Below, in pieces: positions 57,036 through 64,000 of a DNA stretch of 64,000 nt (within the stretch, counting starts at the first letter, position 1; every line of letters starts with the position of its first letter). The position numbers and the translations under genes were made by a program. The stretch is from Arthrobacter saudimassiliensis (GTDB taxonomy: Bacteria > Actinomycetota > Actinomycetes > Actinomycetales > Micrococcaceae). The notes under the pieces are model-generated. The model saw only the letters and a list, made by a program, of their open reading frames with translations, had not been told where the DNA came from and made no database searches. The stretch lies in assembly GCA_900016675.1 (NCBI GenBank), contig LN483070.1, positions 930,001-994,000 of the forward strand. The letters run 5' to 3'.

Positions 57036-58949
57036 ATGGCCGGACTGATCAAACGCGAAGACATCGATGAGGTCCGGGCCCGCACCGACATCAAGGCCGT
57101 GGTGGACGGCTACGTGACCCTGAAGTCGGCCGGCATCGGTTCCTTCAAGGGGCTCTGCCCCTTCCACGACGAACGCTCACCCTCGTTCCACGTGCGGCCC
57201 CAGGTGGGGACGTATCACTGCTTCGGCTGCGGGGAGAGCGGCGACGTCATCTCCTTTGTCCAGAAAATGGACCACACCTCCTTCGCCGAGACGGTGGAGA
57301 AGCTCGCCTCCCGCATCGGCTTCGAGCTGCGCTACGAGGACGGCGGCACCGGCCCGCGCCGCGAGGAGACCGGCCGTCGGCAGCGGCTGCTGGACGCGCA
57401 CAAGGTGGCGGCCGAGTTCTTCGCCGCCCAGCTGCGCACCCCGGCCGCCGCCACGGCGCAGAACTTCCTCCAGGAGCGCGGATTCAGCCCCGCCGCCGCC
57501 GCGCACTTCGGTGTCGGCTACGCCCCGCAGGGCTGGGACTCGCTGCTCAAGCACCTCTCCGGCAAGGGCTTCACCCGGGATGAGCTGAAGCTCACCGGGA
57601 TGTTCTCCACCGGCTCCGACGAGTCCCGGTTCTACGACCGGTTCCGCGGCCGGCTGATCTGGCCCATCCGGGACATCACCGGCTCGGTGATCGGCTTCGG
57701 CGCCCGCAAGCTGTTCGAGGACGACCAGGGCCCGAAGTACCTGAACACCCCGGAGACCCCGCTCTACAAGAAATCCCAGGTGCTCTACGGCATCGACCTC
57801 GCCAAGCGGGACATCGCCCGCGGCCGGCAGGTGGTCGTCGTCGAGGGCTACACCGACGTGATGGCCTGCCACCTGGCCGGGATCAAGACGGCCGTCGCCA
57901 CTTGCGGCACTGCGTTCGGCGGGGACCACATCAAGATCGTGCGCCGGCTGCTCTCCGACGACGGCACCGGGGGAGAGGTGGTCTTCACGTTCGACGGCGA
58001 CGCCGCCGGGCAGAAGGCTGCGCTGAAGGCCTTTGACGAGGACCAGAAGTTCGTGGCGCAGACCTACGTGGCGGTCGATCCGGAGGGGATGGACCCGTGC
58101 GACATCCGGATCAAGCGCGGCGACGCGGCCGTCGCCGAACTGATCTCCTCCCGCCGCCCGCTGTTCGAATTCGCGATCCGTTCCACCCTCAAGCGCTTCG
58201 ACCTGAACACGGTGGAGGGCCGGGTGCAGGCACTGCGGGCCTCCGCGCCGCTGGTGGCCGACATCCGCGACCCCGCCATGCGCCCGGCCTACGCCCGCGA
58301 ACTGGCCGGCTGGCTGGGCAGCGACATCGACGACGTGATGCGGGCCGTCAACGCCGCCGTCCGGCGCGCCCGCGAGGGCGGCCAGGGAACGGAAGCCGGC
58401 GGACCGGCGTCGGGCCGCGGACCGCGGCACCGCCAGCCCGAGCCTGCCCCCGAGCCGATGCCGGAACCGGCGTTCTCCCGCCCCGATCCCAGGGACCCGG
58501 TGGCCAGGATGGAGCGCCAGGCGCTGGAGGTGGTGCTGCAGCACCCCGGACTGCTCGACGCCGGGCAGTGGGAGCGGTTCAAGGCCGCCAAGTTCACGGT
58601 GCCCGCCTACCTGGCCGTGCATAACGCCGTCCGTGCCGCCGGGGACACCGGGGTGCCGCCGGCGCAGTGGGTGGAGCAGGTGCGCCAGGAGCTGCCCGAC
58701 GCCCTGCGCGCCCTGGTCAGCGAACTGGCGGTGACGCCCATTCCGGCCCGCGACGATGAGGCGCTGTGGCAGTACTGCCGGGACATCCTCAACCGGCTCT
58801 TCGAACTGCAGGTGACCCACCTGAAGGCCGAGAAGCTTGGGCAGCTGCAGCGGCTGGACCCGGCCGCCGATCCGGCGCTGTTCCAGCAGCTGAACCGCGA
58901 ACTGATGGAGCTGGAGATGCAGCGCCGCGCCCTGCGCGGAGACATGTGA
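57036..58949 (+). CDS. dnaG: DNA primase DnaG
   Basis: 637 aa, synthesising RNA primers at the replication fork. N-terminal CHC2 zinc finger CPFHDE...YHCFGCGESGD (41-69), a catalytic core with RFRGRLIWPI, TOPRIM segments VVVVEGYTDVMACHLAG and FTFDGDAAGQKAA, and a C-terminal helicase-binding domain. A Pro/Glu-rich linker lies at about 450-485. The ATG lies 7 nt after TAAGGT, leaderless. Confidence 0.97.
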   Translation: MAGLIKREDIDEVRARTDIKAVVDGYVTLKSAGIGSFKGLCPFHDERSPSFHVRPQVGTYHCFGCGESGDVISFVQKMDHTSFAETVEKLASRIGFELRYEDGGTGPRREETGRRQRLLDAHKVAAEFFAAQLRTPAAATAQNFLQERGFSPAAAAHFGVGYAPQGWDSLLKHLSGKGFTRDELKLTGMFSTGSDESRFYDRFRGRLIWPIRDITGSVIGFGARKLFEDDQGPKYLNTPETPLYKKSQVLYGIDLAKRDIARGRQVVVVEGYTDVMACHLAGIKTAVATCGTAFGGDHIKIVRRLLSDDGTGGEVVFTFDGDAAGQKAALKAFDEDQKFVAQTYVAVDPEGMDPCDIRIKRGDAAVAELISSRRPLFEFAIRSTLKRFDLNTVEGRVQALRASAPLVADIRDPAMRPAYARELAGWLGSDIDDVMRAVNAAVRRAREGGQGTEAGGPASGRGPRHRQPEPAPEPMPEPAFSRPDPRDPVARMERQALEVVLQHPGLLDAGQWERFKAAKFTVPAYLAVHNAVRAAGDTGVPPAQWVEQVRQELPDALRALVSELAVTPIPARDDEALWQYCRDILNRLFELQVTHLKAEKLGQLQRLDPAADPALFQQLNRELMELEMQRRALRGDM

Positions 58950-59035
58950 CCGACGCGACACTCGGGGAGTGCCTGCGGGGCGGGTTCCGATTTCGTTCCG
59001 GCCAGGATTCTGCTGTAGAGTAGAGCCCGTTGCTT

Positions 59036-59108
59036 TCCCCCGTAGCTCAATTGGCAGAGCATTCGACTGTTAATCGAAGGGTTACTGGTTCGAGTCCAGT
59101 CGGGGGAG
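59036..59108 (+). tRNA. tRNA-Asn (GTT), copy 1
   Basis: 73 nt cloverleaf: acceptor TCCCCCG/CGGGGGA, D arm GCTC/GAGC, anticodon stem TTCGA/TCGAA with loop CTGTTAA (anticodon GTT, 59069-59071), T arm ACTGG/CCAGT with TTCGAGT, discriminator G. CCA is not encoded. A -10-like TAGAGT is at 59016-59021. Confidence 0.97.
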
Positions 59109-59114
59109 CGGATG

Positions 59115-59156
59115 GAGGCCCTGATCAGGTGTTTTACCTGATCGGGGCCTCTTTTT
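59115..59156 (+). terminator. Intrinsic terminator of tRNA-Asn copy 1
   Basis: GAGGCCCTGATCAGGT pairs with ACCTGATCGGGGCCTC, then TTTTT. Confidence 0.93.
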
Positions 59157-59285
59157 GTGCCCCGGGGGGCGCTCCAGCCGGCGCTTGGCGGGACGCCTGT
59201 GCGGGTGCCGCGGAGGCTGCCCCGGAACGGGGTCGAGCCGATTCGCACCCCGGCCCAAAGTCGGGTAGAGTAGAGCGCGCTGCTT

Positions 59286-59358
59286 TCCCCCGTAGCTCAA
59301 TTGGCAGAGCATTCGACTGTTAATCGAAGGGTTACTGGTTCGAGTCCAGTCGGGGGAG
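59286..59358 (+). tRNA. tRNA-Asn (GTT), copy 2
   Basis: Identical in all 73 nt to copy 1, exactly 250 bp downstream, with the same -10-like TAGAGT (59266-59271) and a shared TGCTT just before the gene. Confidence 0.97.
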
Positions 59359-59365
59359 CGAACAG

Positions 59366-59399
59366 GACCTCCGTGGGTACGCCCACGGAGGTCTTTTTT
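59366..59399 (+). terminator. Intrinsic terminator of tRNA-Asn copy 2
   Basis: GACCTCCGTGGG pairs with CCCACGGAGGTC, then TTTTTT. Unrelated in sequence to the copy 1 terminator. Confidence 0.93.
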
Positions 59400-59651
59400 G
59401 TGCACGCGTCCCGGTGCCCGTTACGGGCGCCCTGCCGTCCGGTTGTCCGCAGGGACCGGATTCCCTAGACTGGCGACGGCGGAACTCCGAGGCCGGACGC
59501 GACCAAACCCCGCGGCCCAGCCGGCATTTTCCGCCGGGCACGCCTATCCTGTTGCCTTTTCCGGTCCGGCCTTCTCCGGACGCCCGCTGCTGCGCCCCGC
59601 AAATCCCGCGGCCCGCCGGCGGTTCCCTGGACCTTCCAGCAGGAGCTTTCC

Positions 59652-60827
59652 ATGACGTCCATTTCCCGTGTTTCCACCTCCGCCGCCGCCATCAGCGAGC
59701 AGGAGATCTTCGCCGCGCACGAGGGCGGCAAGCTGAGCGTCGAATCGAAGATGCCGCTTGATTCCACCCGTGCCCTGTCCATCGCCTACACTCCCGGCGT
59801 TGCCCAGGTCTCCCGCGCCATTGCCGCCGAGCCGGAAAGGGCGGCCACCCACACCTGGGCCTCCAGGCTGGTGGTCGTCGTCTCCGACGGTACCGCCGTT
59901 TTGGGCCTGGGGGACATCGGGCCCGCCGCGTCGCTGCCGGTCATGGAGGGCAAAGCTGCCCTGTTCAAGACCTTCGGCGGCCTGGATTCGATTCCCCTGG
60001 TGCTCGACACCACGGACGTGGACGAAATCATCGAAACGCTTGTCCGGCTGCGCCCCAGCTTCGGCGCGGTCAATCTGGAGGACATCTCCGCCCCGCGCTG
60101 CTTTGAGCTCGAAGCGCGGCTGGTCGAGGCGCTGGACTGCCCGGTGATGCATGATGACCAGCACGGCACCGCAATCGTGGTGCTCGCGGCGCTGCAGAAC
60201 GCCTTCCGGCTGACCGGGCGTGACGCCGGCGCGCAGCGCGTGGTCATCTCCGGGGCCGGTGCCGCCGGGGTCGCGTGCGCCAACATCCTGCTCGAGGCGG
60301 GCATCACCGATGTGACCGTCCTGGATTCGAAGGGGATCGTCTCCGCCGGCCGCGGCGGCGTCGCCGGGGTCAAGGCCGACCTGGCCGCCCGTACCAATCC
60401 CCGCGGCCTCACCGGCGGCCCGGCGGAGGCCCTCGCCGGAGCGGATGTCTTCATCGGCGTCTCCTCCGGAACCGTTCCCGAGGAGCTGCTGGCCACGATG
60501 GCCGACGACGCCGTCATCTTCGCCCTTTCCAATCCCGACCCCGAGGTCCACCCCGACGTCGCCGCGCGGCACGCCGCCGTCGTCGCCACCGGGCGCAGCG
60601 ACTTTCCCAACCAGATCAACAATGTCCTCGCCTTCCCCGGGGTCTTTCGGGGTGCCCTGGACAGCGGTGCCCGCCGGATCACCGCCGCCATGAAGGTCGC
60701 GGCGGCCGGAGCGATCGCCGAGCTTGTGGGGGAGGAGCTGCGGGCCGATTACATCGTGCCCAGCCCCCTGGATCCGCGGGTGGCTCCCGCCGTCGCCGCG
60801 GCGGTGGCTGCAGCTGCGGAGGGCTGA
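59652..60827 (+). CDS. NAD(P)-dependent malic enzyme
   Basis: 391 aa, decarboxylating malate to pyruvate. Motifs: ALSIAYTPGVAQVSRAIA, VVSDGTAVLGLGDIGPAASLPVMEGKA (catalytic Lys), FGAVNLEDISAPRCFELE (metal site), DDQHGTAIVVLAAL and the Rossmann motif ISGAGAAGVACANILL. This is the short bacterial form without a phosphotransacetylase domain. GGAG precedes the ATG at 7 nt. Confidence 0.94.
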   Translation: MTSISRVSTSAAAISEQEIFAAHEGGKLSVESKMPLDSTRALSIAYTPGVAQVSRAIAAEPERAATHTWASRLVVVVSDGTAVLGLGDIGPAASLPVMEGKAALFKTFGGLDSIPLVLDTTDVDEIIETLVRLRPSFGAVNLEDISAPRCFELEARLVEALDCPVMHDDQHGTAIVVLAALQNAFRLTGRDAGAQRVVISGAGAAGVACANILLEAGITDVTVLDSKGIVSAGRGGVAGVKADLAARTNPRGLTGGPAEALAGADVFIGVSSGTVPEELLATMADDAVIFALSNPDPEVHPDVAARHAAVVATGRSDFPNQINNVLAFPGVFRGALDSGARRITAAMKVAAAGAIAELVGEELRADYIVPSPLDPRVAPAVAAAVAAAAEG

Positions 60828-60867
60828 CGCAACGACCGGCGCACCCGGCCGGGTGGCGTGGAGGAGA

Positions 60868-60897
60868 GCGGGGCAGGGCGGGCGCCTCCTGCCCCGC
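60868..60897 (+). terminator. Hairpin after malic enzyme gene
   Basis: GCGGGGCAGG pairs with CCTGCCCCGC around a 10-nt loop, 40 nt past the stop, without a T-run. Confidence 0.6.
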
Positions 60898-61027
60898 CGC
60901 CGTGCCGCCCGGGGACTGCAGGCGGGCGAATCGGGGCGGCGTTCTTCCGCCCGCTGCTAAGGCTGCTTAGGGTAACCCGTAGGCTTAAGCGTCACTATCA
61001 GCACAAACTGAAAACGAGGAACCGCCG

Positions 61028-62464
61028 ATGGGCGCTCACACTCCAGAGCCGGCACGCGGGGAACCCCAAAAGGTCGCCCACCCCGCCAAAGTCATTGCGG
61101 TCACCGTCGCAGCAGCCGTCGGCGGCCTGCTGTTCGGCTTCGACACCGCCGTCATCAACGGCGCCGTGGACGCCATCGGGGAGGAATTCACCCTCAGCCC
61201 CGGCGTCCTTGGCTTTACCGTCGCCATCACCCTCCTCGGCTGCGCCGTCGGCGCATGGTTCGCCGGTCAGCTCGCGGACCGGATCGGCCGGAAGAAGGTC
61301 ATGGTCGGCGCGGCCATTCTCTTCGCCGTCAACTCGGTGGGCTCCGCCTACGCCTTCTCCGAATGGGACCTGATGCTGTGGCGGCTGGTCGGCGGCCTGG
61401 CCATCGGCACCGCCTCCGTGATTGCGCCCGGGTACATCGCCGAAATCGCGCCGTCCAAGTGGCGCGGAGCGCTGGGATCGGTGCAGCAGCTGGCCATCAC
61501 GCTCGGCATCTTCGCCGCCCTGCTGTCGGATGCCTGGCTGGCCAACGTCGCCGGCGGAGCCTTGGGCGAGCTGTGGTGGGGGCTGCCGGCCTGGCGCTGG
61601 ATGCTGCTGGTCGGCATCGTCCCCGCCGTGATCTACGGGATCCTGGGCCTGACCATTCCCGAGTCGCCCCAGTACCTGGTGCGGCGTGATGAAGACGCGG
61701 CGGCGGCGAGGGTGCTCCGCGACGTCTCCGGGGTGCAGGATACCGACCGCAAAATCGCCGACATCCGCAAGTCCTTCACCACCAAGAAGGCCACGTTCGC
61801 GGATCTGCGCGGCCCTAGCCTGGGCCTGCAGCCCATCCTCTGGGTAGGCATGGCGATCGCCGCCTTCCAGCAGCTGGTGGGCATCAATGCGATCTTCTAC
61901 TACTCCACCACGCTGTGGCAGTCGGTAGGCTTCAGCGAGTCGGATTCCTTCACGACGTCGGTCATCACCTCCGTGGTCAACGTGCTGATGACCCTGGTGG
62001 CCATCGCCTTCGTGGACCGGGTCGGGCGGCGGCTGCTGCTGATGATCGGTTCGGCCGGCATGTTCGCGGGCCTGCTGGCGGCCACCGTCTCGTTCGCGCA
62101 GGCGGAGACCTTCAACGGCCAGATCACGCTTCCGGGCATCTGGGGCCCGGTCGCCCTGATCGGTGCCAACCTGTTCGTGGTCTTCTTTGCGGCGACCTGG
62201 GGACCGATCATGTGGGTCACCCTCGGCGAGGTCTTCCCGAACAACATCCGTTCCCTGGCCCTCGGCCTCGGAGCGATGGTCAACTGGATCTTCAACTTCA
62301 TCGTCACCCTGTCCTTCCCCTGGGTGTCCGAGAACCTGGGCGTGTGGATCATGTACGCACTGTTCAGCCTGTTCGCCCTGCTGTCCTTCTGGTTCGTCAA
62401 GACCAGGCTCCCGGAGCTGTCGGGCCGCGAGCTGGAGGACCGGCGCGGTCTTGAGACCGCCTAG
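61028..62464 (+). CDS. Sugar porter family MFS transporter
   Basis: 478 aa with 12 expected helices. Sugar porter signatures: GGLLFGFDTAVINGA in helix 1, GQLADRIGRKK in loop 2-3, PESPQYLVRR after helix 6, QQLVGINAIFYYS in helix 7 and VDRVGRRLLLMIG in loop 8-9. It imports a hexose or polyol, probably with H+. The ATG follows GAGGA. Upstream lies GGGTAACCC (60971-60979) and GCTTAAGC, small palindromes that may be regulatory. The exact sugar is unknown. Confidence 0.93.
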   Translation: MGAHTPEPARGEPQKVAHPAKVIAVTVAAAVGGLLFGFDTAVINGAVDAIGEEFTLSPGVLGFTVAITLLGCAVGAWFAGQLADRIGRKKVMVGAAILFAVNSVGSAYAFSEWDLMLWRLVGGLAIGTASVIAPGYIAEIAPSKWRGALGSVQQLAITLGIFAALLSDAWLANVAGGALGELWWGLPAWRWMLLVGIVPAVIYGILGLTIPESPQYLVRRDEDAAAARVLRDVSGVQDTDRKIADIRKSFTTKKATFADLRGPSLGLQPILWVGMAIAAFQQLVGINAIFYYSTTLWQSVGFSESDSFTTSVITSVVNVLMTLVAIAFVDRVGRRLLLMIGSAGMFAGLLAATVSFAQAETFNGQITLPGIWGPVALIGANLFVVFFAATWGPIMWVTLGEVFPNNIRSLALGLGAMVNWIFNFIVTLSFPWVSENLGVWIMYALFSLFALLSFWFVKTRLPELSGRELEDRRGLETA

Positions 62465-62574
62465 GGACCGACGGGGCTGTCGGGAACGCTGGGCCCGGGT
62501 GGTAATTCTGAGGAGAATGGTAATTTTGGGTAATGGCTACGGTGAACACTAATCAGGGGACGGAGGCAGGGCGC

Positions 62575-63363
62575 ATGGATCGCTCCGCTAGCACTCGGGC
62601 CAACAGGGCCACCGGCAAGTCGTCGATCGTCGGGCTGGCCAAGGTCATGGCGCGCTTGACGCCGAGGCAGCTGAACGACGAGATCGGCCTCGCCACCGCC
62701 GAAATGAAGCAGAAGGGCAAGGCCGCCGGCATCGCCGCCGCGTTCCTCGTCATCGCCCTGCTGTTCCTGGCCGCGCTGGCGGTCGCCCTGATCGCCGCGG
62801 CCATCCTCGGCCTCGGCACGGTCATGCCCCCGTGGCTGGCCGCCCTGCTGGTGGCTGCGCTGTTCCTGGTGATTGCCGCCATCGGGGGACTGGTCGGCGT
62901 GTCACGGTTCAAGAAGACCCTGCCGCTGATGCCGGAGGAGGCCATCCGCGGCCTGCGCTACGACCTCGGCGTCCTCAAGGAGGGCCGCCGCTTCGACCCG
63001 GCCAGCCTGGACAAGCCCAAGGAACCGAAGCAGGAGAAGCCGAAGAAGGACAAGTCCGCCAAACCCGACGACGCTCCGAAGCCGAGCGAGGAGGAGCTGC
63101 GGACCCGGACCCGCCAGCGCCGGGAGCACCTGGCCGACGTCCGCGACACCCTCGGCGAAAAGGCCGATGTGCGGCGGCAGGTGCGGGAGTTCGAAGCCCG
63201 CAGGGCCGCAGCCCAGCAGCGGCGATCCGGGCAGGGGCAGGGCACGAAGTCACCGACGGATGACATCACGCTCATGATCCGTGAGCACTGGCAGCCACTG
63301 ACCGTCCTGGCCGCCTCGCTGCTGGCGATGGCCATCATGATCAGCCGGCTGGCACGGCGCTAG
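62575..63363 (+). CDS. Phage-holin-family/DUF3618-like membrane protein
   Basis: 262 aa. After a basic start it shows LTPRQLNDEIGLATAEMKQKGKAAG, then two helices (about 56-80 and 85-109), which is the actinobacterial holin-superfamily (YqjE-like) layout. A charged Lys/Pro linker and a helical region RTRQRREHLADVRDTLGEKADVRRQVREFEARRA resemble DUF3618, and a final helix ends the protein. It looks like a fusion of two proteins often encoded side by side, and is not a prophage sign. The ATG at 62575 has GGAGG at 8 nt, better than 62533. Role unknown, possibly envelope. Confidence 0.75.
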   Translation: MDRSASTRANRATGKSSIVGLAKVMARLTPRQLNDEIGLATAEMKQKGKAAGIAAAFLVIALLFLAALAVALIAAAILGLGTVMPPWLAALLVAALFLVIAAIGGLVGVSRFKKTLPLMPEEAIRGLRYDLGVLKEGRRFDPASLDKPKEPKQEKPKKDKSAKPDDAPKPSEEELRTRTRQRREHLADVRDTLGEKADVRRQVREFEARRAAAQQRRSGQGQGTKSPTDDITLMIREHWQPLTVLAASLLAMAIMISRLARR

Positions 63364-63400
63364 GAGTACCACCTAAGAAAGCACCAACGGAAAGCGGACA

Positions 63401-64000
63401 GTGATCAGGATTATCGGGGCGGGAGCCCGGCCGGGGCAGACCCTGACCGAGGTGGACACGTTCTGGACCGTTCCGAACCTGATCACTGTCCTCCGCTTTC
63501 TGGGGATCCCGCTGTTCGTCTGGTTCGCGGCAACGGACAGCTACGGCCGGGCGTTCCTTACCCTCGTCCTCGTCGGCGGGACCGACTGGGTGGACGGATA
63601 CCTTGCCCGCCGCCTGAACCAGGTATCCACGGTCGGCAAGTGGCTGGACCCGGCAGCTGACCGGCTGGCCATGATCATCGTGGCCGTCACGTTCGTGGTG
63701 GACGGACTGGCGCCGATCTGGCTCGTGTACGCGATCGTCATTCCCGACCTGATCCTGCTCGCCAACTCGCTGATCCTCTTCCACGGCAGCCCCAACCTCA
63801 GGGTCAGCAACATCGGCAAGATCCGGACCGCGCTGCTGCTGGTCGGCGCTCCGCTGCTGCTCCTGACCAGGGTGCAGGGTTTTGACCAGCAGTGGCTCAG
63901 CACCCTCGCGGACGTGATCCTGGTGCTGGGCTGCATCGGTCACGTCGCGGCCTTCGCCGCCTACATGGCCGCTTCCTGGCGGAAGTACCGCACGGAGCGG
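63401..64000 (+). CDS. CDP-alcohol phosphatidyltransferase (3' end outside window)
   Basis: At least 200 codons, open to the window end. The full catalytic motif D-x2-DG-x2-AR-x8-G-x3-D-x3-D is present in DWVDGYLARRLNQVSTVGKW and the following LDPAAD. Membrane helices surround it (TVPNLITVLRFLGIPLFVWF and others). It makes a phospholipid from CDP-diacylglycerol and an alcohol, probably a PgsA- or cardiolipin-synthase-like enzyme; which alcohol is not clear. The GTG at 63401 lies 38 nt past the holin-like gene. Confidence 0.9.
   Translation, partial: MIRIIGAGARPGQTLTEVDTFWTVPNLITVLRFLGIPLFVWFAATDSYGRAFLTLVLVGGTDWVDGYLARRLNQVSTVGKWLDPAADRLAMIIVAVTFVVDGLAPIWLVYAIVIPDLILLANSLILFHGSPNLRVSNIGKIRTALLLVGAPLLLLTRVQGFDQQWLSTLADVILVLGCIGHVAAFAAYMAASWRKYRTER

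Noticed and set aside
62575-63363. Prophage remnant, suggested by the holin-like protein
   Set aside because: No other phage genes nearby. Such holin-superfamily/DUF3618 proteins are ordinary chromosomal membrane proteins in actinobacteria.

Overview
The window is about 70% GC with dense, short-spaced genes, an acyl-CoA carboxylase with an epsilon subunit, a SAM-IV riboswitch and many start codons lying 6-7 bases after a TANNNT-like -10 box. These traits fit a high-GC actinobacterium. The putrescine oxidase and the dispersed intergenic repeats point to Micrococcaceae (Arthrobacter-like), which is an inference. I see no transposase, integrase, prophage or CRISPR array. Most of the window reads as ordinary chromosome.

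Layout. 1-13.1 kb: acyl-CoA carboxylase region, with the biotin carboxylase alpha chain (cut by the window edge), a DUF559 nuclease-like gene, a repeat cluster, Maf, a dicarboxylate symporter, a DUF885 hydrolase and AccE/AccD on the minus strand. A probably TetR-controlled SDR, BirA, a PH-domain membrane protein and a class III adenylate cyclase lie on the plus strand. The order alpha chain, Maf, AccE, AccD, BirA, PH protein follows the known mycobacterial order with insertions. 13.2-23 kb: PP2C phosphatase, DUF6457 protein facing a YdeP-type molybdopterin oxidoreductase, LigA, an inositol monophosphatase, a Cys-pair small protein and a stand-alone CtaD. 23-28.2 kb: DksA-like protein, GNAT, gatCAB and a pair of small membrane proteins.

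28.3-37.2 kb is the accessory metabolic region: an APH-family kinase, a FAD amino-acid dehydrogenase, then a TetR regulator divergent from a four-gene operon (putrescine oxidase, APC permease, agmatine deiminase, amidase-signature amidase). The operon can be read as a route from agmatine through N-carbamoylputrescine and putrescine to 4-aminobutanal, with the amidase possibly replacing the usual nitrilase-family AguB. A perfect palindrome sits on the operon promoter.

37.4-43.9 kb: a membrane protein with a basic tail, a candidate terminated small RNA, acylphosphatase, a CPBP protease, a GH2 glycosidase, a second DUF559 gene flanked by palindromic repeats, and a VOC protein with an iron-box-like palindrome. 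44-46.8 kb: SAM-IV riboswitch with metY-metX. 46.8-64 kb: small housekeeping genes, glyS, YibE/F protein, dusB-dgt-dnaG, two identical tRNA-Asn genes 250 bp apart, malic enzyme, a sugar porter, a holin-like membrane protein and the start of a CDP-alcohol phosphatidyltransferase.
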